Shown: positions 1 through 8,596, counted from the first letter of the stretch. The stretch: 64,000 bases of DNA from Bacteroidaceae bacterium (GCA_017445925.1 JAFSRW010000073.1:16553-80552); one strand, 5' to 3'. Notes: generated by a model not told the origin, from the letters alone. Numbers and translations: made by a program.

Positions 1-85
1 CTCGCAGCCATTGCTCTCCAGCAGCAGTTACCCCACCATTACCCAAGACTTTGGTATCAGCATGAAGTTCTCATTGACCAGATAA
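1..85 (+). CDS. C-terminal end of an outer-membrane (probably TonB-dependent) protein, partial
   Basis: An open frame enters from the left edge (codons from base 2) and stops at TAA 83-85, giving 27 residues. It ends in ...ITQDFGISMKFSLTR, alternating polar and hydrophobic residues with a Phe near the end. This is the pattern of the last beta-strand of Bacteroidetes TonB-dependent/SusC-type barrels. It converges on the GH78 gene, and a bidirectional terminator separates them. Another barrel protein is possible, because only the last strand is visible. Confidence 0.5.
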   Translation, partial: SQPLLSSSSYPTITQDFGISMKFSLTR

Positions 86-91
86 AGAAAA

Positions 92-129
92 CAAGAGGCA
101 CCCCAAATCGGGATGCCCCTTGTTTATTT
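92..129. terminator. Bidirectional rho-independent terminator
   Basis: The arms 92-104 and 110-122 pair with two mismatches (AAGAGGCACCCC against GGGATGCCCCTT) around an AAATC loop, followed by TTTATTTTTC on the plus strand. It lies between the convergent ends of the receptor fragment and the GH78 gene. Confidence 0.7.
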
Positions 130-133
130 TTCT

Positions 134-2704
134 TTATTTCACTACAGTATAGCTTCCTGAGCTGTATTCCTTCGGGGTAGTCTCACCAGGAAGGGTAACA
201 GTAGCTGTGGTACCTGTAGGTATAGTAAACTTCCATATCCACGTATCGCCCTGATACTTCCATTCACTCTTAATGGTACCGGCAGCACTCTTGTATTCAG
301 CCTTCAGGAATCCCAGGCGCTTGTCAGGCACGGGTGACATGATGATGTGCTTAAAGCCAGGCACCTTCGGATCAGCGGCAATACCTGCAGCAGTTTCCCA
401 TATCCACTCGCAGACGCAGCCGTAGGCGTAGTGGTTAAAGCTATTCATACCACGGGGCCCCATTCCGCTATCCTTCATATAGCTGTTCCAACGCTCCCAA
501 ATGGTGGTAGCGCCATTGTCGATAGAATAAAGCCAACTGGGGTTCTTGCGCTGGAAGAGCAGCTCGTAGGCAATGTCGCTCATACCGTTCTCGGTTAGTG
601 TCTGCATCAGTATGCTGGTTCCCAGAAAGCCCGTTTGCAGGCAGTTACCATGGTCTGCAAAATTCTGACGCAGGCGTGCCAGCATAGCATCCTTAGCTGC
701 TCCGCTCACCAGTTGGTTCTTGAGGGCGAAGAGAGCAGGAGTCTGCATGGTATTCAGAATTTCGGTCTTGAAAGTGCCATTCTGGTTTAGGAACTGAGTC
801 TGCAAGTACTTCTTTGCCTCGCTGACCATCGTCTCGTACTTCTGAACATCCCGGCCCGTTGCCTGAGCCATATCGCGCATCATTCCAGCATCTATCAACC
901 AATAGCTGGCACATAGGTAATTCCAGTAGTCGAGGGCTTCGGGCTTAAGATTGCCGTCCTGGTACTGCTTGCCGCTGCAACTTTCCAGCGGTTCGTAGCT
1001 CAGCCAATCAGCCCACTGATAATTGCTATTCTCATCCTTCAACGTCGTATGGTCGTACTTGGTTTCGTTCACATGATTCATGAACTTTTCCATCGATTCC
1101 CAGCTCTCGTCAACGATTTTATTGTCGCCAAACTGCTTCCATACCGTCCAGGGAACAATGATGCCTGCATCGGCCCAGCCCACACGCATCATATCGCCAT
1201 GTCCATTACCGTCACCTGCGCCGTACTGAGCAAAAGGTGCAACACCCGGGTATGCTCCCGTTTCAGACTGCGTGTCACGCATATCATGCAACCATTTATG
1301 GAAAAAGGCGTCGGTGTTGGCAAAGAAAGTACCCGTTTCGGTGAACACCTGCGTGTCGGCAGTCCATCCCAAGCGCTCGTTACGCTGTGGGCAATCGGTA
1401 GTCACACTCAGATAGTTGGAACGCTGACCCCATAGAGTGTTTGAGATTAGCTTATTTACCAAATCGTTGCCCGTGGTGACGGTACCGATTTCCAAATCCT
1501 TGCTGATAGAGGTCACAGGTACGCTGGTGATGCTCTTAAAGGTGACATCATCGGTTGCCGTAACTGAAATGAGACGGTATCCGAAGAATGTATTCTGTGG
1601 GCGGAAACTGACAGGCTTCTTGTCACCGCTGAATGTGTATTCCAACTGCATGCCCGTGTCGGGAATACGCAGATTCAGTCGGTGCACACTTCCCTCGGGA
1701 CCATCCATGCCTCTTTTCTTGGAACCGTTGCCATCGTTCAGCAACTCCGAAGGCAGACACATCAGTTGGGTACCCTCCTTGGCACTAAATACAAAGCTGG
1801 GTACTGCCGAGCAGTTCTGGCCAAAGTCCACTACCAGCGTCTCACCCTTCCTGAGTGTTACGGGCTCGCCCTTCTTATATTCCTTTTTTATTATAACCTT
1901 TCCGAAGGCATCTCCGCTGGCGCCTTCCACACCTTCCCAGATATATGTTCGAACAGGCTGAAGGGTTAAATCCTCTCGTAAGTAGATTTCTGCTCCGTTG
2001 GTAGGAAAAATCTGTCCTCGGAACTCCTTGTTCTCCTCGGGAGTCTTCAAAAGCTCAGGGGTTTCATATCCCTGCTTCACACGAGCATCGTAAACCTCTC
2101 CGTCAAAGATGGCGGCATGCTTAACCGGTCCGGCAATACCAGCCTTCCACGTCTTGGTATCTGTCCCGTAATACTTTTTGCTGCCATCGGCATATGTCAA
2201 CTCCAATACGCCACGGAAAGCACACTTGGTGCCAAACATACCCTTGGTACCACCAGGTGTTACAATCTTGTCACCCCACCAGCCGGGAGTAACCTGTACA
2301 GCCAGTTGGTTCTCGGCTCCAGCCTTGGTAACCATCAGCTTGGTAACATCGTAGGTAAAAGAACGCTTGGTCTTTAACGGATGTGTAAAGCCTGGCTTCA
2401 GCACCTCCTGTCCCACCAGCTCACCATTTATATAAAGGTCATAAACGCCCAGACCTGCAGTCATCCACTTGGCGCAGACAATTTTTTTTTCGTTCTTCAC
2501 GTCCGATACGAACCAGTTGGCTCCGTCGGCAGCTCTGGTTCCATCGTTCACCACTCCCGTCACAACGGGGGCATCAACAACAGAAAGCCATACCGAGCAG
2601 TCCCATGCTCCGTCCTTCAGCGGTTCTGTTAGTTTAGCCCCATCATTTCTGGCTGTCATGTTAAGTGCAAATAGCAAACTGGCAGCAAAAGCAATCGTTT
2701 TCAT
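134..2704 (-). CDS. Secreted alpha-L-rhamnosidase, GH78
   Basis: Predicted to release terminal alpha-L-rhamnose from plant or microbial polysaccharides after export. The start is ATG at 2704, which gives a clean signal peptide (MKTIAFAASLLFALNMTA); in-frame starts further upstream would spoil it and overlap the promoter. The protein is about 856 aa. N-terminal beta-sandwich domains are followed by an (alpha/alpha)6 barrel. The family motif DCPQRNERLGWTADTQ is near residues 437-452 and includes the acidic residues expected of the general acid. A C-terminal beta domain follows the NHYAYG...W segment. Nine consecutive A (coding strand) lie in the codons at 2482-2490. The convergent receptor fragment suggests a polysaccharide utilisation context. 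Confidence 0.9.
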   Translation of the reverse strand: MKTIAFAASLLFALNMTARNDGAKLTEPLKDGAWDCSVWLSVVDAPVVTGVVNDGTRAADGANWFVSDVKNEKKIVCAKWMTAGLGVYDLYINGELVGQEVLKPGFTHPLKTKRSFTYDVTKLMVTKAGAENQLAVQVTPGWWGDKIVTPGGTKGMFGTKCAFRGVLELTYADGSKKYYGTDTKTWKAGIAGPVKHAAIFDGEVYDARVKQGYETPELLKTPEENKEFRGQIFPTNGAEIYLREDLTLQPVRTYIWEGVEGASGDAFGKVIIKKEYKKGEPVTLRKGETLVVDFGQNCSAVPSFVFSAKEGTQLMCLPSELLNDGNGSKKRGMDGPEGSVHRLNLRIPDTGMQLEYTFSGDKKPVSFRPQNTFFGYRLISVTATDDVTFKSITSVPVTSISKDLEIGTVTTGNDLVNKLISNTLWGQRSNYLSVTTDCPQRNERLGWTADTQVFTETGTFFANTDAFFHKWLHDMRDTQSETGAYPGVAPFAQYGAGDGNGHGDMMRVGWADAGIIVPWTVWKQFGDNKIVDESWESMEKFMNHVNETKYDHTTLKDENSNYQWADWLSYEPLESCSGKQYQDGNLKPEALDYWNYLCASYWLIDAGMMRDMAQATGRDVQKYETMVSEAKKYLQTQFLNQNGTFKTEILNTMQTPALFALKNQLVSGAAKDAMLARLRQNFADHGNCLQTGFLGTSILMQTLTENGMSDIAYELLFQRKNPSWLYSIDNGATTIWERWNSYMKDSGMGPRGMNSFNHYAYGCVCEWIWETAAGIAADPKVPGFKHIIMSPVPDKRLGFLKAEYKSAAGTIKSEWKYQGDTWIWKFTIPTGTTATVTLPGETTPKEYSSGSYTVVK

Positions 2705-2737
2705 ATTCATATTAATGTTAGAATTAGTTTTCTGCTG

Positions 2738-2745
2738 CAAAAATA
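2738..2745 (-). promoter_or_regulatory. Bacteroidetes -7 box for the GH78 gene
   Basis: The minus strand reads TATTTTTG, matching TAnnTTTG, with a TTG about 17 bp further upstream. It lies 34 bp before the chosen ATG at 2704. Confidence 0.5.
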
Positions 2746-2847
2746 TAATCAAATCTGTTTTTCAACCTTTAAAACTTGACATAAAACCCTAAAAAAATGA
2801 TTTATGTACGAAAAACCATAAGAATTTGTATTTTTTTTGCAAAAATG

Positions 2848-2877
2848 TTTGTTTTTGTTGATTTATTTGTATCTTTG
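2848..2877 (+). promoter_or_regulatory. Bacteroidetes promoter (-33 TTTG / -7 TATCTTTG)
   Basis: TTTG at 2848-2851 and TATCTTTG at 2870-2877 are 18 bp apart, a good match to the Bacteroidetes housekeeping promoter. The ATG at 2917 follows 39 bp downstream. Confidence 0.7.
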
Positions 2878-2916
2878 CGCTGCGATTTAGAAAAAAGCAT
2901 TCCATTTAGGTATTAT

Positions 2917-3507
2917 ATGAAAAAGATTCTCCTTCTTGCTGCCCTTTTGTGCTGCATCTTTACTACTCTCGTCACCACGGGATGTAAACAGAAACCGAAT
3001 GACGATTTCGTCATGGATACTGCCACGGTGATTATCGATCTGGATTCCATTGTTTTGTACCCATTTCTCCCATGGGATGCAATGCTTGCCGACTTAAAGA
3101 TTCACCTGGATGAAAAATATGCCGATTGGACAATTGAGAACCTAGATTCTCTGACATACGATGAAGGCACACAAAGGTGGAAGATGAGCGTCGTACGGGG
3201 TAATATTCAAAATCTGTATTACTTTGCAGACAAGGAGGGTAATTACCTGAAATATGTTTCATTCCTGTACAAAGGCTCCATGCCCCTGGAACCCGTAAAA
3301 GACGAGATATTACGCAACGGTTTCATCTTTAAGGGCAAGATGGACTTCCCTGGCAATGATTCAAAGGAATGTGACCTCTATCTTTCTCCATCGGGTGCAT
3401 TGGAAGTTCAGATAGCAGGATGGGAAGATGGCAGTTGGATTCTTACCTTCCAGCCCACGGATGAAACAGACTTCCAGTATCTGGTCAAGAAAAAGAAGAA
3501 AGCATAG
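2917..3507 (+). CDS. Small lipoprotein of unknown function
   Basis: A predicted lipoprotein of 196 aa. The start at 2917 was chosen because it follows a strong promoter and begins a lipoprotein signal peptide (MKKILLLAALLCCIF...TTGC, lipid Cys near residue 22). The longer upstream frame reads through the promoter. The mature part is acidic and aromatic with no motif I recognise. It contains a D/E-rich stretch near the start and ends in a lysine run (KKKKKA). The gene is monocistronic, with its own promoter and a strong terminator directly after the stop. The function is unknown. Confidence 0.75.
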   Translation: MKKILLLAALLCCIFTTLVTTGCKQKPNDDFVMDTATVIIDLDSIVLYPFLPWDAMLADLKIHLDEKYADWTIENLDSLTYDEGTQRWKMSVVRGNIQNLYYFADKEGNYLKYVSFLYKGSMPLEPVKDEILRNGFIFKGKMDFPGNDSKECDLYLSPSGALEVQIAGWEDGSWILTFQPTDETDFQYLVKKKKKA

Positions 3508-3523
3508 AAATAACAAATAAAAT

Positions 3524-3560
3524 GAAGCCTGCTATCACTCGACAGCAGGCTTCTTTATTG
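3524..3560. terminator. Bidirectional terminator hairpin
   Basis: A perfect 10-bp stem (GAAGCCTGCT / AGCAGGCTTC) has a 10-nt loop at 3534-3543 and is followed by TTTATTG. It separates the convergent lipoprotein gene (+) and Omp28-like gene (-). Confidence 0.85.
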
Positions 3561-3576
3561 CTTTATATAGTAGAAG

Positions 3577-4866
3577 TTAATAGAGAACTTTCCTTCCATT
3601 AACAATATATAATCTCTTTTTCGTTTGAGAATTAACCTTGCGGCCTGAGAGGTCATAGATATTCTCTTGAACTCCTTGAATCTTTTGAACCTCTTGAACT
3701 CCTTTTATTCCTGTTGGGTTATAGTCTTCAATAGTAGTCTGGGCCGTATTGACAATGGCACCCGTAGAGCGGTCGATGAGCAAAGCAATGACATTCAGTT
3801 TGTTTTTGTTCTGAATAAGAGTCTTGCCTGCAATGCTGACATTGTAGCTGTATTGCAGTTCCTCTCCTGCCTGAAAGGTGGGACTAACGGAACCCTTTAT
3901 ACCATTTTCAAGTCCCCAGGCTGCTACGCTCACATGGTTGAATTCTACGCCAGTAACCCTCGAAGGAGCATTATACCAGAAAGGAATAGAACTATAATTG
4001 CTGTTGCCGCTTAGGTTGTTAGCCTGCGCCCAACTAGAACCCGACCCTTTCATTCCATCTTGTGTCAGCACAAATCCTATGCCATAGTTGGCGTTATCAT
4101 CGGAATAAACAAAACTGGTCTTAGTGTCTATCTTTATGGCACTTTTAGCAGAATTGGCCCACGATGCACTTACCTGGATGGTTCCTGCGGCAATCTTGTT
4201 GATAATGTCGTTATTAATCTGTTTCTTCAACTCGCCAGCCGTGGGATAGATGTCTTCATCCCCTCTGTCGATGAAAGCACTAGGGTAACCTCCTACCCTC
4301 TTAATCAGATTCTGAAATTCACTTGCCTCCATAACATCGCCGCTATGAATGGCTATCAGAGAAACCTTCTCGCCAAATTCCTCATTGATACGCTCCATGC
4401 CATCGAAGCCTACCGGACACCATCCGCACCATGTTCCGGTGTACTCCTCTATCAATGGGGTAACAACAGGTTTCTCCAATATGGTAACAATAGTTCCTGT
4501 TGCAGTTTTATTTTTCGATGCATTAAGAACGCTGTTCAGACGGGTAATGGTAAACACCTTTTCACTCTTACGGCATTCTGCATCTGCCTTGAAGGTAAGC
4601 GTTACCTGTGCCTTTTCGCCCGACTTTATGGAAGGGTCAAATTTTACCAGTTTCTTTTCCAGATTCCCACCATCAGAAGTCAGTTCGTACATCAGGTTGT
4701 TAATAACGTTGGTACCTGTGTTGGTAATGGTAATGGGCACCTTTACCGTTTTACCCTTCAGAATGATGGTCGTTCCGAAGTTTGAGGGATTAGCACTGTT
4801 TTTGTCCTGCGCATAACCGCAAAATGCCATCAGTATGGCAATAATGAGTAAAAATGTTTTTTTCAT
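3577..4866 (-). CDS. Secreted Omp28-related thioredoxin-fold protein with C-terminal sorting tail
   Basis: An Omp28-related protein of 429 aa, likely exported. It has a signal peptide (MKKTFLLIIAILMAFCGYAQ), an N-terminal Ig-like domain (about 25-130) and a thioredoxin-like domain with EYTGTWCGWCPVG near 140-152. The CGWC pair implies redox activity or a structural disulfide. A C-terminal beta region ends in YDLSGRKV...LYIVNGRKVLY, a short type IX-style tail. The linker before the tail is encoded by an iterated word (ttcaaGAGgttcaa...). Its ATG overlaps the stop of the preceding gene (ATGA, 4863-4866), so translation is probably coupled. It is the last gene of an envelope cluster starting at the TlpA-like gene near 8.57 kb. 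Confidence 0.85.
   Translation of the reverse strand: MKKTFLLIIAILMAFCGYAQDKNSANPSNFGTTIILKGKTVKVPITITNTGTNVINNLMYELTSDGGNLEKKLVKFDPSIKSGEKAQVTLTFKADAECRKSEKVFTITRLNSVLNASKNKTATGTIVTILEKPVVTPLIEEYTGTWCGWCPVGFDGMERINEEFGEKVSLIAIHSGDVMEASEFQNLIKRVGGYPSAFIDRGDEDIYPTAGELKKQINNDIINKIAAGTIQVSASWANSAKSAIKIDTKTSFVYSDDNANYGIGFVLTQDGMKGSGSSWAQANNLSGNSNYSSIPFWYNAPSRVTGVEFNHVSVAAWGLENGIKGSVSPTFQAGEELQYSYNVSIAGKTLIQNKNKLNVIALLIDRSTGAIVNTAQTTIEDYNPTGIKGVQEVQKIQGVQENIYDLSGRKVNSQTKKRLYIVNGRKVLY
3665..3703 (-). repeat. Iterated-word tract inside the Omp28-like gene
   Basis: Variants of ttgaactcctt / ttcaagagg repeat about four times. In frame they encode GVQEVQKIQGVQEN, directly before YDLSGRKV. The tract fills the linker between passenger and tail. 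Confidence 0.7.
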
Positions 4867-5477
4867 TTGAGTGTGTGTTTATAATATTTTTTTCCGTTTT
4901 TAATATAAAGTTTATTTAATTGAACATTAATCTTTCGTCCTGAAAGGTCGTATATTTCTTTATTATGAATTTTGTATTTTGTATTTTGAATTGAATTGAT
5001 GCCATCGGTATCCCCGTTCACAAACTGAATAAAGACCGTTCTGTTTTCACCGAGAAGCTTTACTGTCAGCTTTGCCATGAGGGCACCATCACCTATGATG
5101 TTGGTGGCATCAAGGAGCACCTGAATATTATAGCCTGGAGGGAACGACTTTGTCAGCTGCGTCTTGTTGCGCACTAATGTACACTCGCCACCCATGCACC
5201 ATTGAACGGTAGAAGCATTTAGTGTGTTGGAAAGAATCTGCAGTTCGGCACTTATGGAATTGGAGTAGAGAGGATTACTATTCAGCACCAAGCCATTCAA
5301 AGGGGCTGAACTGGGATTGGTCTCGCAAGACATCTCGCCAAAGAAATCCTCCTCAGCCATAATGGTTACGATGGCACCATCCTTCAAGCTCTCACCTTTG
5401 TACTCAAAGACCAGATTCTGCGCTTTAATCGCTACACTTGCAAGTAAAAATGCTGTTAACAATAATATTTGTTTCAT
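4863..5477 (-). CDS. Secreted protein with sorting-type C-terminal tail, function unknown
   Basis: A secreted protein of 204 aa with a signal peptide (MKQILLLTAFLLASVAIKAQ) and a beta-rich body without a family I recognise. Cys residues occur near 55 and in WCMGGEC near 92-99. The end reads YDLSGRKINVQLNKLYIKNGKKY, a relative of the tails on the neighbouring Omp28-like protein and the M6 protease. The linker SIQNTKYKIHNKE comes from an A/T-rich iterated word. It overlaps the next gene by 4 nt (ATGA). Its ATG lies within a tract of repeated tttcatt words that also holds the end of the upstream gene. Its position suggests a partner of the adjacent Omp28-type proteins. Confidence 0.75.
   Translation of the reverse strand: MKQILLLTAFLLASVAIKAQNLVFEYKGESLKDGAIVTIMAEEDFFGEMSCETNPSSAPLNGLVLNSNPLYSNSISAELQILSNTLNASTVQWCMGGECTLVRNKTQLTKSFPPGYNIQVLLDATNIIGDGALMAKLTVKLLGENRTVFIQFVNGDTDGINSIQNTKYKIHNKEIYDLSGRKINVQLNKLYIKNGKKYYKHTLK
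4960..4998 (-). repeat. Iterated-word tract before the tail of the 4863-5477 gene
   Basis: tattatgaattttgtattttgtattttgaattgaattg (given in parts: tattatgaatt, ttgtatt, ttgtatt, ttgaatt, gaattg) repeats a 7-8 bp word. It encodes the NSIQNTKYKIHNK linker in frame. Confidence 0.6.
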
Positions 5478-5521
5478 TTTTTCATTTTTTCATTCTTTCA
5501 TTCTTTCATTCTCTCATTTTC
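5472..5521. repeat. Iterated tttcatt/cattctt word tract
   Basis: About seven copies of a 7-8 bp word (ttcattt, cattctt, cattctc) lie across the junction of two genes. The tract holds the ATG of the downstream gene (5477) and the last codons of the upstream gene (stop at 5506). Similar tracts occur at 19322-19352 and 43663-43703. Confidence 0.75.
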
Positions 5522-6291
5522 ACCCTCCCCTTCGCCGCTTGCAGCACGCCGTTTGCGTTATACACAAAGGCCACAATACTCAGATGCGCCGGATTCCATG
5601 CCTCATCAGGTTGGAAAGTTAGCTGTTGTTCTTTCCATTCGCCCTCATCGACGATGAAATCATCACCCCACAAGCCGTTCACAGTAGCACGTAGCACATG
5701 ATTATGTACGTATTCGGTGTTGACGCTACCATCTGGCATCATCTGCATGGCCATGACGCTGTCTTCCAGCAGCCACACTTGCAACTTGCCCTCAACCAGT
5801 CCGTCAGTTCCGTGTGCCTCTACCATTATACTTATATGTTCTGTATCTTGTGTAGCATCTACCTTTAACTCCAATGGGGCAGGCTTTGCAAGTTCTTCAC
5901 GGACAGCAGCGGCCCAGTCGGTATACTTTACTGCACCATGCCTATCCACTAAGCCCACAGGCTGGTACTCCAGCCCCCAATGGTCAAAGTATTTGTCGCC
6001 TGCATCTGTAGCCAGACCCACGAACTTGGCATTGCCAGCAAAGCCTAAAGGTCCGCCATGAATACCTACAGCAATTATGGCAGTTTCTCCGTATGTCTTT
6101 TGCAACTCTTCTATAACCTCAGTACCCAAGGGACAATTCACACACCTCTGACCAGTAAAGTCCTCCAGCAGCACCACACGTTTGGCCGGCTCTGGCTTCA
6201 CATAGATAAGTCGTTCTTCCTCACCAATATAGCTGCAATCCGTCAGAAGGAAAAGTGAAAAAAGAAAAGTGAGATATTTGCTACCGCTCAT
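5506..6291 (-). CDS. Omp28-related lipoprotein with CxxC motif
   Basis: A protein of 261 aa with a lipoprotein-like N-terminus (SLFLLTDC, Cys near residue 19; Asp at -1 is unusual for a lipobox). A thioredoxin-like segment, LEDFTGQRCVNCPLGTEVIEEL, is near residues 42-63. A beta-sandwich half contains HNHVLRATVNGLWGDDF. This matches the Omp28-related family of Bacteroidetes envelope proteins. It lacks a sorting tail, unlike the second Omp28-type gene two places downstream. It is followed within 28 bp by the 4863-5477 gene, so one transcript is likely. A redox or adhesin-maturation role is inferred from the CVNC pair. Confidence 0.85.
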   Translation of the reverse strand: MSGSKYLTFLFSLFLLTDCSYIGEEERLIYVKPEPAKRVVLLEDFTGQRCVNCPLGTEVIEELQKTYGETAIIAVGIHGGPLGFAGNAKFVGLATDAGDKYFDHWGLEYQPVGLVDRHGAVKYTDWAAAVREELAKPAPLELKVDATQDTEHISIMVEAHGTDGLVEGKLQVWLLEDSVMAMQMMPDGSVNTEYVHNHVLRATVNGLWGDDFIVDEGEWKEQQLTFQPDEAWNPAHLSIVAFVYNANGVLQAAKGRVKMRE

Positions 6292-6452
6292 ATTGTTTAC
6301 TGTTTACCGTTTATTATAGTTTAGGGTTTAGAGTTTAGAGTCAGTGTTAAGTTCAGAGTTAAATCTGTATATTACGTTATACTTCTTACTATCCACTTTT
6401 TCAACTGACTTTCAACTCTACACTCTAAACTCTCAACTATAATTCATAATGT

Positions 6453-8042
6453 TCAAAAGTTATAATTATATGAGAGAGTGAAACCCTTTGTAGCAGGAAC
6501 ATACCTGCACACGCCACCCGAGCAGTTGTAGCCGGCACGTGTTCGTCCGTACCCAGCCTGTATTCGATGCGACTTAATATTAAACGTCACCAGTCCCTGA
6601 TAGTAATGCGTCTTGGTAGAACCATTGTTCCACATATCGCTGATGGTGAACATCCAATGGGGAGCCAGCGAGAGTTCAAGGAGGCCGAACAACCAGTCGC
6701 CCTGATCATCAGCCGTCTGCAGGTACTGCAACTCAGAGCGCTGTTTCACTTTGGGAGCCAACTGGAACAGTCCGTCGGCAATAAAGATATTGGAACGTAT
6801 CATACCGCCCGACCCTTCTATTACCGTCTTGTTGTAACGTTGGTTCATATACATCAAATTCAACTTAATGATCTTGCTCAGCTTGCGCGAGAGCAGCACA
6901 TCTATATCCTGATAATAGGTAACACCATGCCAGCGAACATGCGAGAAGTTTGCCTTCACATTCATGCCGTACTTGCCGCCAAGAGCAGTTTTGCGTTTGA
7001 AGTTATAACCTGCTTCGGCCTGCCAAGCCCATTCGCCGCCAGCCAGTTGAGTGGCATACGGATAAAGGGCAGCCAGAGCATAGGTATGGTCTTGCGTAAA
7101 GGCCGGCAGATGATTGATAAACGATGAAGTGCCCAACTGCGAGCGCTTGCTACGGAACGACATATTTTCACTTCGCTTAGCCTGCAATAATATGCTAAGT
7201 CCCTTTTTCGAGTAAGAACCAGAGACCATCGCAGCCGAACCGCAGTCATAACTGTATCCATTATCAAACGATGGGTCTTGCGTCTTATGTGCATATTCCA
7301 GCAACAAGCTCCAAGGCCCCTTGTCCAGTTGCGTTCTAATATCCCATGCATTCACGAACTCAGGAAAGTTGTACAAGTGAGTCGGGTCGGCATACACATC
7401 CTCCTGTTTCTCATATTTATTTACCCAAGAACCACCTAACATTAGTCTTGTATCCGATTGCTGCAAACGAGGAATCCATTCTTCCAGATGTAACTCAGCA
7501 TCAGCACCGCTGACTACCGATTTGTTCCATTCCCAATAACAGCGTTGCATACCACATAACGCCTTCACGGTGATGCCTTTATACGGCTTTACCACCACTC
7601 TACCGCCCAATAGTGCATTATCTATCCCCAGGGAGCGTTCCTCGTAAGTACGGAAGATAAAACCCGAACCAAACTGATCGTAAAACGTACCGCCCGTCAG
7701 TTCCACGCAGCCCAGACGTCCTTTTACCCAGAAGCTAGGTAAGCCCCAGCCCTTAAAGTCATTTTCGAATCCGGGCAGCGGATGCTCCAAATACTCAAGT
7801 CTGGCACCAGCATCTACCTTGCTGCCCTGCAACAGAATGTCGGCATACACATTCGCCTGAAAAGCCTCTTCCTTCAGCGCCCCTGTCCGTTCATCATTCT
7901 GCGGCACCAACATATCGGTCTGAACACTACCAGACACTTTGATAGGCTTCTGCTCTTGCGCGCAAAGCCTCCCCATTGAACATTGAAAATTGATAATTGA
8001 TAATTGGGTAACAAGCAGCAATAAAATACGTAGGAACTTCAT
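6453..8042 (-). CDS. DUF6029-type outer-membrane protein
   Basis: A protein of 529 aa, predicted to be a beta-barrel-like envelope protein. The sequence is rich in alternating aromatic strands and ends in F (...TKGFTLSYNYNF), as outer-membrane proteins do. It resembles the DUF6029 family found beside TlpA-like and Omp28 genes in Bacteroidales. The signal peptide is odd: between MKFLRILLLLVTQ and RLCAQEQ lies LSIINFQCSMG, encoded by an iterated attatca/ttcaatg word tract, as if a repeat had expanded inside the leader. It starts 28 bp after the TlpA-like gene, so co-transcription is probable. Confidence 0.75.
   Translation of the reverse strand: MKFLRILLLLVTQLSIINFQCSMGRLCAQEQKPIKVSGSVQTDMLVPQNDERTGALKEEAFQANVYADILLQGSKVDAGARLEYLEHPLPGFENDFKGWGLPSFWVKGRLGCVELTGGTFYDQFGSGFIFRTYEERSLGIDNALLGGRVVVKPYKGITVKALCGMQRCYWEWNKSVVSGADAELHLEEWIPRLQQSDTRLMLGGSWVNKYEKQEDVYADPTHLYNFPEFVNAWDIRTQLDKGPWSLLLEYAHKTQDPSFDNGYSYDCGSAAMVSGSYSKKGLSILLQAKRSENMSFRSKRSQLGTSSFINHLPAFTQDHTYALAALYPYATQLAGGEWAWQAEAGYNFKRKTALGGKYGMNVKANFSHVRWHGVTYYQDIDVLLSRKLSKIIKLNLMYMNQRYNKTVIEGSGGMIRSNIFIADGLFQLAPKVKQRSELQYLQTADDQGDWLFGLLELSLAPHWMFTISDMWNNGSTKTHYYQGLVTFNIKSHRIQAGYGRTRAGYNCSGGVCRYVPATKGFTLSYNYNF
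7974..8008 (-). repeat. Iterated-word tract inside a signal-peptide coding region
   Basis: The coding strand has ccaattatcaattatcaat, then tttcaatgttcaatgg. These are repeated attatca and ttcaatg words that keep the frame and encode QLSIINFQCSMG in the leader of the DUF6029 protein. Confidence 0.75.
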
Positions 8043-8055
8043 AATGTCAAACGAA

Positions 8056-8092
8056 AATAATTATCAATTGTCAATTATCAATTGTCAATTTT
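8056..8092. repeat. Iterated aattatcaattgtc word tract
   Basis: Alternating aattatc and aattgtc words span the end of the TlpA-like gene and the gap to the next gene. They supply the last codons (LTIDN) and the TAA stop of the upstream gene. Confidence 0.75.
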
Positions 8093-8568
8093 AAGAGTTC
8101 CCTCACTTTCTCAATCAATTCCTCTTCGGCTCCATCCGTATAACCATTATGCTTATACACGATGTTGCCCTTTCCGTCCACAATCAGAACGTAGGGAATC
8201 ATCTGAATGCCAAGGGCACGTTTCAGGTCGCCGTTTGGGTCCAGTAGCACCTCGTACTCCCAGCCGTGATTATCCACCAGCGGCTTTACCTTATTTATAT
8301 TCTGCGCCTGATCTATGCTCACGGCAATGATTTTCACACCAGTCTCCTTCTGCCAGTCGGCATACACCTCATGAATGGCGTCCAACTCGCGATTGCAAGG
8401 TTTGCACCAAGTGGCAAAGAAATCAATGATAAAGGGTTTACCTCCGTTTGACAGCGTATCCGTCTGCACCGTCTTTCCGTTAATATCCTTCAAGGAAATT
8501 TTAGGCAACTGAGCCTGAACGGCTTGTACGCCCAAAATGATTAAAAATAGTAATAAGAACCTCCCCAT
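8071..8568 (-). CDS. TlpA/ResA-like periplasmic thiol-disulfide oxidoreductase
   Basis: A protein of 165 aa with a signal peptide (MGRFLLLFLIILGVQAVQAQ) and one thioredoxin domain of the AhpC/TlpA type. The active site is FFATWCKPCNREL near residues 50-62. The cis-Pro loop is in QMIPYVLIVD near 122-131. Known family members reduce or isomerise disulfides in exported proteins. It heads the minus-strand cluster TlpA-DUF6029-Omp28-tailed protein-Omp28. That suggests oxidative maturation of these Cys-containing envelope proteins (inference). Confidence 0.9.
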   Translation of the reverse strand: MGRFLLLFLIILGVQAVQAQLPKISLKDINGKTVQTDTLSNGGKPFIIDFFATWCKPCNRELDAIHEVYADWQKETGVKIIAVSIDQAQNINKVKPLVDNHGWEYEVLLDPNGDLKRALGIQMIPYVLIVDGKGNIVYKHNGYTDGAEEELIEKVRELLKLTIDN

Positions 8569-8596
8569 TTCTGCGTGTTTTCTATATTTTGCGACG

